From NCBI GenBank assembly GCA_025175895.1, contig CM046004.1:45187359-45251358 (forward strand): 64,000 nucleotides of DNA, read 5' to 3'. The position numbers and the translations under genes were made by a program. This stretch comes from Wurfbainia villosa. Taxonomy: Eukaryota; Streptophyta; Magnoliopsida; Zingiberales; Zingiberaceae. Positions 22,679-34,512 of this stretch are shown here, piece by piece. The notes below the pieces were generated by a model. The model did not search any database, was not told the origin of the DNA, and saw only the letters and a list, made by a program, of their open reading frames with translations. The first letter of the stretch is position 1, and every line of letters starts with the position of its first letter.

Positions 22679-25554
22679 ATGACATACAGGGGCTAAGGAA
22701 TAGAAAAAGACTCGTTAGAGGGGAGTCAAATTTGCGAGTTGGCAATGGAGCAAAGGTTACTGCGGTCGCCATCAGAACTTATTTGCTGAAGCTCCCTAGT
22801 GGACTAGTCTTGGAAATGGACAATTACTATTGTGTTTCTTCTCTAATAAAGAACATTATTTCTATTTCCTATTTAAATAGAAATGGTTACCATTTGACGT
22901 TTAGTAACAATTGTTGTTATATAACTTTGAATGGCGTACTTTATGGAACTGGAACTTTGAGCAATGACATTTATACGTTGGATGTATCCAGTGACATTTT
23001 CAATATTGAAGTGAGCAACAAGCATGCTCAAAAGGATAATCAATTAGACTCCTACATGTGGCATTGTCGTCTTGGCCATGTAAGCAAGAAACGCATGTCC
23101 GAATTACACCAATGTGAAATTCTAGAATTGTTTGAATTGGATTCATACGATACATGCGAATCATTCTTATGACTGAGTTACCTTCTACAGGAAAAGGTAA
23201 ACGAGTGGGAGAGTTACTAGGTCTAATACATACTGATGTATGTAGACATATGTCAACTCAAACTTTAGGAGGCTATAACTACTTCATTACCTTCACCGAT
23301 GATCACTCATGGTTTGGGTATGTGTTCTTGATGAAACACAAGTCCAAGCCTTTGAAAGGTTCAAAGAATTCAGAAATTAAGTAGAGAAACAACATGATAA
23401 GAGTATTAAAATACTTCGATCAGATCGAGGTGGTGAATACTTAAGTTAAGAATTTCTTAATTATCTAAGAGACAATGGTATATTGTCTCAATGGACTCTG
23501 CCATATACACCACAGCATAATGGTGTATCTGAGAGGCATAACCGAACCTTGTTGGATATGGTTAGGTCAATGATGAATCATGTGAATCTTCCCAAGTCCT
23601 TTTGGGGCTATACACTTCAGACAGCTGTTTACTTGTTAAATAGAATGCCAACCAAGGTAGTCTCTACTACTCCATATGAGATATGGAATAGTAAGAAACC
23701 TCATGTATCTTACTTGAAGATATGGGGTTGTCCAACTTATGTGAAGTGGACTGTATCAGACAAATTGGATGCTAAGTCTGATAAATGTCTATTTATTAGA
23801 TACCCTAAGGAAACAAGGGGTTACCAATTCTATCATCCTGTGGAACAAAAGGTGTTTGTTTTAAGGCATGCTGTGTTTCTAGAGAAAGAGTTTCTCTTGC
23901 AAGAAAATAGTGGGAGTGTCGTCGAGCTTGAGGAGGCTCGAGAGACTCAAATAGACATTGATGAGATACCTGGTGAAGCACAACAGTCGATAACTCATAG
24001 TGATGAGCAATCGGCTGGACCTATTGAAACACCATATCTTCGTAGATCTGGTACAACATGCAATATTCCTGAGAGATATGGATTTCTCATAAGTGAATCG
24101 AATGACGTGTTACTCATTGATGATGAGGAGCCTACCAGTTATGAAGAGGTACTGACAAATTTAAAAAGGGATAAGTGGCTTGATGTCATGAAGTCAGAAA
24201 TGGATTCCATGTACGAAAACCAAGTTTGGAACTTGGTTGACCCACCTGAAGGCATCAAGCCTATAGGGTGCAAGTGGGTTTTCAAGAAGAAAACCGACAT
24301 GGATGGTAATGTGATTACCTATAAGGCTAGATTAGTGGCGAAAGGATATCGTCAAAAATAAGGTGTTGATTATGACGAAACCTATTCACCTATAGCTATG
24401 CTTAAATCCATTCAGATGCTCCTGGCCATAGCGACTCATTATGATTATGAGATATGGCAGATGGATATGAAAATAGCTTTCCTTAATGGAAACCTGCTCG
24501 AGGACGTGTATATGATACAACCTGAGGATTTCACATCGGTTGATAAAACCAAGGTATGCAAATTACGATGGTCCATATATGGATTGAAGCAAGCATCCAG
24601 GAGCTGGAATATCCATTTTGATGAGACAATCAAAAGGTTTGATTTCTCACAAAATCCAGATGAACCTTGTGTGTACAAGAAGGTTAGTGGGAGTGCAGTT
24701 GTGTTCCTAGTATTGTATGTTGATGACATATTACTTATAGGAGACGATGTTTTAGTCTTAGAGTCAGTTAAGATAGTGTTATCCAAGACATTCTCCATGA
24801 AAGACCTGGGAGAAGCAACCAACATCCTCGGGATTAAGATCTATAGAGATAGATCGAAATGGTTGCTTGGTCTTTCGTAGTCTACATATATAGATCGAGT
24901 GCTAAAGAGGTTTAGCATGTCGGAATCCATGAAAGGTTTCCTACCCATCAAACATGGGATTCACCTTTCGAAGTATATGTGTCCGCGCACAGAAGACGAG
25001 AGGATTTGCATGAGTAATATTCCCTATGCATCCACAATAGGATCTATCATGTATGCTATGTTATGTACGAGGCCCGATGTATCGTATGCTCTGAGTGTCA
25101 CGAGTAGATACCAGTCTGACCCAGGAATGGATCATTGGGTGGCTGTTAAGACAATCCTTAAGTACTTAAGAAGAACTAAGGATGTGTTCCTAATATATGG
25201 AGAAGGGGACATGGTGATACGCGGGTATACAGATGCTAGCTTCCAGACAGACAAGGATGATTCCTGGTCTCACCGATAATGTGTTCACTTGAATGGGGGC
25301 GCAGTGAGTTGAAAAGTTCCAAACAAGACATCAGAGCGGATTCTACCATCGAGGCAAAATACATTGCGCCTTTAAGCGCAAAGGAAGCGGTTTGGATCAA
25401 GAAGTTCATTTATGAACTTGGTGTGATTCCGCCATTGTTGAAGCAATACCGGCCCATCGCGATACAACAATGGAGCAATTGCACAGCGAAAGAGCCAAGG
25501 TCTCATCAACGATCCAAACATGCTTCGGGCCGCTTATAGCAATACGTAACCGGA
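22679..25554 (+). pseudogene. pol: Copia-B pol: protease end, integrase, RT, RNase H
   Basis: Continues Copia-B from the frame broken at 9852. Order: protease remainder (LRVGNGAKV), GAG-pre-integrase finger (HCRLGH ... CES, about 23060-23165), integrase core (IHTDVC; TDDHSWFGY), conserved integrase GYQFYHP region, RT (WVFKKKTDMDG to YVDD at 24716-24727) and RNase H up to 25540. Frameshifts lie near 23165, 23365 and 23460. Stops at 24358 (QK-stop-GVDYDE) and 24878 (LS-stop-STYID) read as Gln codons turned into TAA and TAG, i.e. C to T. The C-terminal end, polypurine tract and 3' LTR are lost in the N gap. Confidence 0.9.
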
Positions 25555-25654
25555 NNNNNNNNNNNNNNNNNNNNNNNNNNNNNNNNNNNNNNNNNNNNNN
25601 NNNNNNNNNNNNNNNNNNNNNNNNNNNNNNNNNNNNNNNNNNNNNNNNNNNNNN
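25555..25654. other. Assembly gap, 100 N
   Basis: Exactly 100 N, the usual size for an unknown gap. It joins Copia-B RNase H to a point about 160 bp inside the Copia-C LTR. The sequence hidden must include at least the end of Copia-B, the Copia-C LTR start and probably the 5' part of Copia-A. Confidence 0.98.
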
Positions 25655-27260
25655 TGATCGGGTTGAATCGATAATGAGATGATATAGAGAACACTACTCT
25701 TAATCATTCCTAGTCGAGTATTAACATTCAGTGACAATGTTAATGCAGAGACTAGCATGTAGGTCAACAAGATGACTTGATCTCACAAGTCATGGATATG
25801 AGATATCAAGTTGACACATGGGTATGCATTGGAGAATGTATACTGAATGACCCGCCATGAGAAAGTATCATGGATCGCTATATGAGTGTCATATACTTTC
25901 TCATGTGGCTATTAGTATGACTATTAGTCCTTAGACCTGAAGTCACCATGGTTCCCTACATAAGGAGTTGCATACTTTGCTTCACAAACGTCCACCCGTA
26001 AATGGGTGGACTATAAAGGCGACATCGGGTATGTAACAAATTATGCGAGGGATGTGAGTGATGTAGATGGGATCTATCCCTCCTATATGACGGGGGTGAC
26101 ATCGATATTCTTGATAGAGTGAGACCACGAAGTGCATGGCCATGCCCAAATGAGTCAATATGAGATATTGAGCTCATTTGATTAGAGTGAGTCTACTTGG
26201 AGTTCAAGATTTAGATTGTACCGAGGATGACACGGTCTATGCCTCGATTGGTCAATCTAGATGTCAAGGATAGAGGGACATTGTCACATATTGTGAGAGT
26301 CACAATTAGTAGTCACAAAGGTGATGTTGGAGCTCAACATTCTTGTAACTTGGGTAGCAATGATGTGTTGCTAGATACCGCCATTGCTTATGTTCCTAAA
26401 TCGTTTAGGACATTGCCAATGTTACAAGAACCTATAGGGTCACACACATAAGAGCAATTAGATGGAGATTAGGTTCATATGATGAACCATGAGGATTAGG
26501 TTCATTGGATGAACCAAATTGGATTAAGAGTAATCCAAATTAGACAATTGAGTTAGACTCAAGTTGATTCAAGTGTTGAATGAGTCTAATTTAGATTTGA
26601 TTCATCAAATCAATTTAAATTAATGAATAGAGATTCATTAAATTAAATTGACTTGAGTCAAGTGGTTAGATTTGATCAACCATGGGAGATTAGAGGTCAA
26701 GTTTGACTTGACTTGAGAGGGACGATGAAAGGTCAAGTTTGACTTGACCAAATGCCATGTCATGATGATGACTTGGCCTGGCCGGCCAATGATGGTGCTC
26801 CACATCATCATTGACTTGGTCAATTGGTGCCACATCATGAGGGAGACCAAGGGTCATGGGAGTTACATGCATGCATGTAACGTGAATTCATTTTGTGCAT
26901 GTAACTCACTCAACTTCATCTTCTTCCTTGGAATTTTTCTCTCAAGCTCTCCTCTCCAACCTCATCTTGCCGAGATCCTAGGAGTGCTAGCACACTCAAG
27001 TGTTTTCTCCACCTATTGCTTGTGTGGATACCATAGAGGAGTGTGCACTTGACACTCTCGAGTTCCACGGACTTTGACGAGAGGATAAGCGGAAGGCCGC
27101 TACGAGGGTAACGTTCTAACCTCTTAGATCTAAGGTAGATCTAGGATTTTGTAAGCACATACATGTAATTATAATTTTTATACTTCGCACGGATCCGGGT
27201 CGGGCTTCCGAGGTTTCCGCAACGCAAAAAGCGGTTTTTGCGGCTCGGAAAAACCCAACA
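25655..27260 (+). repeat. Copia-C 5' LTR (first about 160 bp missing)
   Basis: Matches 32839-34512 and ends ...AAACCCAACA directly before the PBS. It shows more small deletions than the 3' LTR, for example in the stretch around 27070-27260. Confidence 0.92.
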
Positions 27261-27261
27261 G

Positions 27262-27274
27262 TGGTATCAGAGCC
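27262..27274 (+). other. Copia-C primer-binding site
   Basis: TGGTATCAGAGCC, complementary to the 3' end of initiator Met tRNA, one base after the LTR. Confidence 0.95.
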
Positions 27275-28898
27275 ACGTGCGAAGCATGTATGTGTTTCGT
27301 TTTTGTAGTTTTTATATTAGATATAAAAATTACAGATTTATATGTTTCTGTAAATTTTCTATTTTATAGAATTTTTGGGTATTTTTCTCAAAGAGTCAAG
27401 CAACAAGTGTTGGGACACTGTAGGCTTCAACCGCCGAGAAAAACTCTCCAAACGGGCGAGTTCTCGCTTAGGTTTTTGGGACAGCGACTTAAGTCGCTGT
27501 AAGATCATTGTAGGACACTCGCAGTTTATTTTATGAGTAGGGCGCTGCCCTATCCCCGAAAGGCCATGTCCCGCGATCACGCCTTAAACCGCTTAGCGGG
27601 ACTGCTACGGAGAGGTGACTCATAAATTCAAAATAAATTAGGAAAAATTATAGAAATTTTCTGTAAAAATACATAATTTAGAATTATGTATAATTCTGTG
27701 ATTGTCATGGCCCAATAACCCAATTTGATTGGATTATGTGTGTTGTAATTCATAATACTACTGCGTCGCTTTGTGGTCAGTGTGTTGTAAAGTGTATGCG
27801 ACTGCAAGGCCGCATTCTTCTTTAATATTCTAGTTGTAAATAGTTTTAGACTCAAATGTAACTCGAGTTTCGTATTTGTAATGTACAAAAATGGAGCGGT
27901 GGAAAGTCCACTTGAAGACGAGCTTACGAGAAGGGTGACGACGACACATGGCGGTCAAAGGAAGCGCTTGGAGAAGCCGCTAGCCTTAGGTTGACCGTCC
28001 GATCTTCTCATTGGCTTGAGAAGATCGTAGTAGGGCCATGACTATATCACATTTAATGATATATATATATGTTGATATATATATATGTATATTTAATTGA
28101 TTTTGCTTGTATGTATGTGATGCATGCTAGTAGAAAAATGTTTGTATGTATATGATGCATGCTAGGTTAATTTTCTTGTATGTATATGATGCATGCTAGA
28201 ATAATTAATGTATGTATATGATGCATGCTAATATAGGATAATAAAGGCCTAAATGCGTATAAGATACACATTACGATTAGATTAGATCATAATCGAATCA
28301 ACTCAAAATGCCTACCTGAGCCTTGATACCCATCACTACCTCGATCATTTGTTGTTGTTGAATCGCCAAAGCAGAGCAACGCATATTATCTTGGTAGGGT
28401 GCGGAGGGACAATCTTGGTCCCGCCTATCACGACTCAGGTTAGAGTAAGCTCAATTAGATTGAGCAAAACTAGTTAACTCAATTGGATCGAGTAGAACTA
28501 TAGGCATATTCCAATCGTTGGAAAGATAGGTTAAGATCACATTTACACTAAATCTTGGGCGATTTAGCCAAAGCTAACTCAAGGTCTTTTGTAAATGTGG
28601 GTCTTAATCCTATAAACAAGAGTTGCATAGAGATGTAATCGGTAATGTGTTACCCACCGATCGTACTAAGTCTTGGGCGATTTAGCCAAAGCTAACTCAA
28701 GGCTTAGTATGATGTGGATCTTGTCCCGCAAGAATTATAGCTAGTTTGTATGAATCTAGTAAAAGTGGTTTGACCACATCCATAACTCGATTCTACAAAA
28801 TTCCTATAATTTAGTGGGAGCATCATTTGATTAAAGGCCTAATTAAATGATAAAAGGAATATGATATTAATTCTCTGCATTGTATGTTGTAGATAACT
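27275..28898 (+). other. Copia-C leader, plus copy
   Basis: About 1.6 kb, homologous to the minus-strand leaders. The TA microsatellite is short here (about 28056-28092), so its length varies strongly between copies. AGCATGCATC-type units recur at 28110-28230 and the CTTGGGCGATTTAGCCAAAGC repeats at about 28553 and 28672. No gene is seen. Confidence 0.7.
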
Positions 28899-31800
28899 AT
28901 GTCGACAAACACGAACACTCTCTCTCTGCGATCCGTCCTTGAGAAGGACAAGCTCAATGGAGCAAATTTCCTGGACTGGTACAGGAACCTGAGAATTGTT
29001 CTCACCCAAGAAAGGAAGCTGTACGTCCTGGAGCAGCCCATTCCGGAGGCACCTCCTGCCACTGCCTCGCGAGCTGACAAAGATGCTTACAAGAAGCATC
29101 AAGATGATGCATTAGATGTGTCATGTCTAATGCTCGCGGCCATGAACTCTGAGCTTCAGAAGCAACACGAGTTCATGAATGCTTATGATATGGTTGGACA
29201 TCTTCGTCAACTATATCAAGGACAAGCTAGGCATGAGAGATATGAAGTCTCTAAGGCATTATTTGGGTCCAAAATGCAAGAAGGGACTCAGGTACATATG
29301 TACTCAAGATGATTGGGTACGTAGAAAACCTACAAAGGCTGGGATTCCCACTTGGCCAAGAGCTGGCCACTGACCTAATCTTGCAATCTTTGCCACAAGC
29401 CTTCAATCAATTTGTCATGAATTATAACATGAATGAAATTGATAAGTCATTGCCTGAAATGCTCAGCATGTTGAGAACTGCTGAGCTTAACCTTAAGAAG
29501 GGAAAATCTGACACCATTTTGATGGTGCAGAAGAAGAAAGGCAAGGGCAAGCCTAAAGGTAAGGGAAAGTCCCAAGCCAAGGGCAAAGGCAAAGAACTTA
29601 AACCCAAAGGAGGGGTAGCCAAGGAAGGGGCTTGCTTCTACAAGGAAGCAGACACCGGAAGCGAATCGCAAGGCATACCTAGAAGATCTTAAGAAGAAGA
29701 GAAGTGAGACTTCTACTTCAGGTATAAATGTTATAGAAGTCAATCTATCTATTTCTTCATCATGGGTATTAGATACCGGATGTGCATCTCACATTTGTAC
29801 CAATGTGCAGGCGCTGAGAAATAGCAGGGCATTGACAAAGGGCGAGGTGGACCTACGAGTAGGCAATGGAGCAAGGGTTGCTGCTGTTGCTGTAGGAACT
29901 TATGATCTATCTCTGCCCTCTGGGCTTGTACTAGAATTAGATGAATGTTGTTATGTGCCTGCCTTAACTAAGAACATCATTTCAGTTTCTTGTTTGGACA
30001 AGAAAGGTTTTTCATTTATAATAAAGAACAAATGTTGTTCAGTTTATTTAAATGATATGTTCTATTGTAGTGCACCTCTAATGAATGGACTCTACTTTCT
30101 AGACTTAGAGAGCCCTATCTATAACATAAGTACCAAGAGGTTCAAGTCAAAAGAGTTGAACCAAACCTATCTCTGGCATTGTCGCTTAGGTCACATAAAT
30201 GAGAGTCGCTTATCTCAGCTCCATAAGGATGGGCTGCTAGACTCATTTGATTTTGAATCATATGAGACATGCGAGTCTTGCCTTTTAGGCAAGATGACCA
30301 AGACTCCCTTTAGTGGACATAGCGAAAGAGCAACAGATTTGTTAGGACTTATACATAGTGATGTATGTGGTCCTTTCAATGTTGCTGCTAGAGGTGGTTA
30401 CAGGTACTTTATTACATTTACTGATGACTTCAGTAGATATGGTTATGTGTATCTTATGACACATAAATCTGAATCCTTTGAAAAGTTCAAAGAATTCAAG
30501 AATGAAGTACAAAACCAGCTTGGCAAGAGTATTAAGATACTTCGATCAGATCGAGGTGGTGAATACCTTAGCCATGAGTTTCGTGGACTATCTAGCCGAG
30601 TGTGGATTCTATCCCAACTCACTCCTCCCGAACACCACAAAGGGAATGGTGTATCCAAAGGAGGAATCGCACTTATTGATATGGTACGATCTATGATGAG
30701 TCACACAGATCTTCCTATATCCTTTTGGGGATATGCTCGACACAAAGCAGCCTTTACCCTTAACCGTACCATCCAAGGTGGTAAAGACACCATATAATGA
30801 TATGGACAGGGGAAAAATCCCAAGATGTCTTTTATGAGGATTTGGGGTTGTGAGGCTTACGCTCGACGCCAAGTCTCGCATAAAACTGGGACCCAACCGA
30901 TAGGTGCTATTTTGTTGGATATCCCAAGGATACAAAGGGATATTATTTCTACATTCCCAGTCAGTATAAAGTGTTTGTGGCAAAGACTGGAGTTTTTCTA
31001 GAAAGGGATTTTGTTTCTAGAAAAACTAGTGGGAGTACCTTCGATCTTGAAGAAATTCAAGATAAGGACCATAGCATTGAGGCCTTGATGGAGGTTGAAC
31101 AGGAACCACAAAGTGTTGTGGGTGATGAGGTTGTTGCACAAAGAGTTGTGGAACAACCACCTGTTCAAGTAGACCTACCTCTTCGCAGGTCTGATAGGGT
31201 ACGTCGTCAGCCTGAGAGATACTCATTTCTCTTGTCTGACCATGATGACGTTATGCTCATTGAGAATGAGCCTACCTCCTATCAGGAAGCTGTGATGAGC
31301 CCAGATTCTGAGAAATGGCTAGACGCCATGAGATCCGAGATGGAATCCATGTACACTAACCAAGTATGGACTTTGGTTGATCCACCTGAAGGGGTCAAAC
31401 CCATTGGGTGTAAGTGGGTCTTTAGGAGAAAGACTGACATGGATGGACTTACGCATACCTATAAGGGCCGATTGGTGGCTAAAGGTTTCAAGCAAATTCA
31501 TGGTATTGACTATGATGAAACCTTTTCTCCAGTGGCGATGTTTAAGTCCATTCGGATCTTGCTTGCTATTGCAGCATACCACGATTATGAGATCTGGCAG
31601 ATGGATGTCAAAACCGCGTTTCTGAATGGAAACTTACTCGAGGATGTGTACATGACAAAACCTGAGGGTTTTGTAGATCCACAGCATACTGGGAAGGTAT
31701 GCAAGCTGCAAAGGTCCATTTATGGGCTAAAGCAAGCTTCTCGGAGCTGGAATCTTCGATTCGATGATGCGATCAAACAGTTTGGTTTCATCAAGAATGA

Positions 31801-32668
31801 AGATGAACCCTGTGTCTACAAGAGGGTTAATGGGAACACAGTTGTCTTCCTTGTATTGTATGTGGATGACATACTACTCATTGGGAATGACATCCCTTCG
31901 CTACAGTCTGTGAAGACTTGGCTGGGGACGTGCTTCTCAATGAAGGACTTAGGTGAAGCAGCCTGTATTCTAGGCATCAAGATCTATAGAGATAGATCTA
32001 AGAGATTGCTTGCCTAAGTCGAGTACATACATCGACACTTACTTGGTTTGCCACTGAGAATTCCAAGAAAGGACTTCTGCCGATGTCACATGGTGTGAGT
32101 CTTTCGAAGACTCAAAGTCCCTCTTCTAGAGAGGAGAGAGACCGCATGGATAAGATCCCTTACGCATCTGCTATAGGATCTATCATGTACGCCATGTTGT
32201 GTACTCGTCCGATGTCTCGTATGCTTTGAGCATGACGAGTAGATACCTGATCCGTGAGCGCCATCGATAGACCAAGAATATTCTTAAGTACTTGAGAAGG
32301 ACTAAAGAATATTTCTTGATATTCGAGGCGATGAGGAGCTAGTCAGAAGGGTTACAGCGATGCTGCCTTCCAAACCGACTGTGATGATTATAGATCGCAA
32401 TGAGTTCGTGGTTTTGCTTGAATAGGTAGCACTGCGTGAGTCGGAAGAGTTCCAAGCAGGACACAGTTATTGATTCTACAACAGAGGCCGAATATATCGG
32501 TGCTTCCATCTCATTCGTGAGATTGTCGATCGAGGAGATGTGAAGATTTGAGAGTACCCACAGAGGCTAACATCGCAGATCCCTTGACCAAGGCTTTGGC
32601 ACAGAAAAAGCATGATGGTCACACTAGGTCATTGGGTATTAGATACTACGGTGATTGGCACTAGTGCT
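28899..32668 (+). pseudogene. gag-pol: Copia-C gag-pol, plus copy, frameshifted
   Basis: ATG 28899 opens a typical gag (MSTNTNTLSLRSVLEKDKLN). The frame shifts at about 29300. The CCHC knuckle near 29630-29680 is garbled by small indels. Protease DTG is at 29772-29780, the GAG-pre-integrase finger at about 30170-30290, the integrase core from about 30350, RT from about 31380 with YVDD at 31859-31870, and RNase H to 32650. Breaks at 30797 and about 30970 split integrase from RT, and after 32017 the end of RT and the RNase H are heavily eroded. It is the best-preserved RT of this family in the window. Confidence 0.9.
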
Positions 32669-32678
32669 AGTGGGAGAT
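32669..32678 (+). other. Copia-C polypurine tract
   Basis: AGTGGGAGAT directly before the 3' LTR. The same decamer precedes the LTRs at 15216 (complement) and 41086. Confidence 0.85.
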
Positions 32679-34512
32679 TGTTAGTGAAAGCCCTAGAGCC
32701 AATCATGTGATGATTGTTGTATGGACTTTATTGTATCATATTCCTATTTATAAAGGCATGGTTATTATATTTACTTGTATTGGTGCCAAATAACTAAATA
32801 TAATAATGTCCTTGAGTAGTAGGTTCTTATCTATATCAATCGATTGGTTGAATCGATAATGAGATGATATAGAGAACACTACTCTTAATCATTCCTAGTC
32901 GAGTATTAACATTCAGGGACAATGTTAATGCGTAGAGACTAGCATGTAGGTCAACAAGATGACTTGATCTCACAAGTCATGGATATGAGATATCAAGTTG
33001 ACACATGGGTATGCATTGGAGAATGTATACTGAATGACCCGCCATGAGAAAGTATCATGGATCGTTATATGAGTGTCATATACTTTCTCATATGGCTATT
33101 AGTATGACTATTAGTCCTTAGACCTGAAGTCACCATGGTTCCCTACATAATGAGTTGCATACTTTGGCTTCGTCAAACGTCACCCGTAAATGGGTGGACT
33201 ATAAAGGCGATTACTGGGTATGTAACAAATTATGCGGAGGGATGTGAGTGATGTAGATGGGATCTATCCCTCCTATATGACGGGGGGTGACATCGATATT
33301 CTTGATAGAGTGAGACCACGGCATGGTTATGCCCAAATGAGTCAATATGAGATATTGAGCTCATTTGATTAGAGTGAGTCTACTTGAGTTCAAGATTTAG
33401 ATTGTACTGAGGATGACACGGTCTATGCCTCGATTGGTCAATCTAGATGTCAAGGATAGAGGACATTGTCACATATTGTGAGAGTCACAATTAGTAGTCA
33501 CAAAGGTGATGTTGAGCTCAACATTCTTGTAACTTGGGTAGCAATGATGTGTTGCTAGATACCGCCATTTCTTATGTTCCTAAATCGGTTTAGGGACATT
33601 GCCAACGCTACAAGAACCTATAGGGTCACACACATAAGAGCAATTAGATGGAGATTAGGTTCATATGATGAACCATGAGGATTAGGTTCATGGGATGAAC
33701 CAAATTGGATTAAGAGTAATCCAAATTAGACTAATTGAGTTAGACTCAAGTTGATTCAAGTGTTGAATGAGTCTAATTTAGATTTGATTCATCAAATCAA
33801 TTTAAATTAATGAATAGAGATTCATTATATTAAATTGACTTGAGTCAAGTGGTTAGATTTGATCAACCATGGGAGATTAGAGGTCAAGTTTGACTTGACT
33901 TGAGAGGGAAGATGAAAGGTCAAGTTTGACTTGACCAAATGCCATGTCATGATGATGACTAGGCATGGCTGGCCAATGATGATGCTCCACATCATCATTG
34001 ACTTTGTCAATTGGTGCCACCTCATGAGGGAGACCAAGGGACATGGGAGTTACATGCATGCATGTAACTCCCTCTCCATAATGTGGCCGGCCAACACTTT
34101 AGGGGTTTCATGGGTGAAATTCATTTTGTGTGTAACTCTCCATAACTTCATCTTCTTCCTTGGGAATTTTTTCTCTCAAGCTCTCCCTCTCCAACCTCAT
34201 CTTGCCGAGACACCATAGAGGAGTGCTAGCACACTCAAGTGTCTTTTTCTCCACCTATTGCTTGTGTGGATACCATAGAGGAGTGTGCACTTGACACTCT
34301 CGAGTTCCGGCGGACTTTTGGACGAGCGGGATAAGCGAAGGGCGTCGCTACGAGGGTAACGTTCTAACCTCTTAGATCTAAGGTAGATCTAGGATTTTTG
34401 TAAGCACATACATGTAATTATAATTTTTATACTTCGCACGGATCCGTGGCCGGGGGCTTCCGAGGTTTCCGCAACGCAAAAAGCGGTTTTTGCGGCTCGG
34501 AAAAACCCAACA
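32679..34512 (+). repeat. Copia-C 3' LTR, plus copy
   Basis: 1834 bp, TGTTAGTGAAAG to AAACCCAACA. It contains AAGTCAAACTTGACC-type direct/inverted motifs near 33885-33940 and a TTTATAAAGG TATA-like site at about 32747. Copia-A sequence follows at 34513. Confidence 0.92.

Larger units (their letters stand above)
25655..34512 (+). mobile_element. Copia-C, plus-strand copy, 5' LTR cut by the gap
   Basis: Partial 5' LTR (25655-27260), PBS, leader, gag-pol, polypurine tract and full 3' LTR (32679-34512). It entered the gag zinc-knuckle region of Copia-A: the right flank starts TGGACACTGGAAG and continues Copia-A coding. The left flank is in the gap, so the expected TGGAC target duplication cannot be checked. 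With the minus array at 13401-22678 it forms a very large inverted repeat. Confidence 0.9.

Noticed and set aside
22679..25554. Pararetrovirus or other viral polyprotein
   Set aside because: The order protease-integrase-RT-RNase H and the motifs are those of Ty1/copia. No coat or movement protein is seen.
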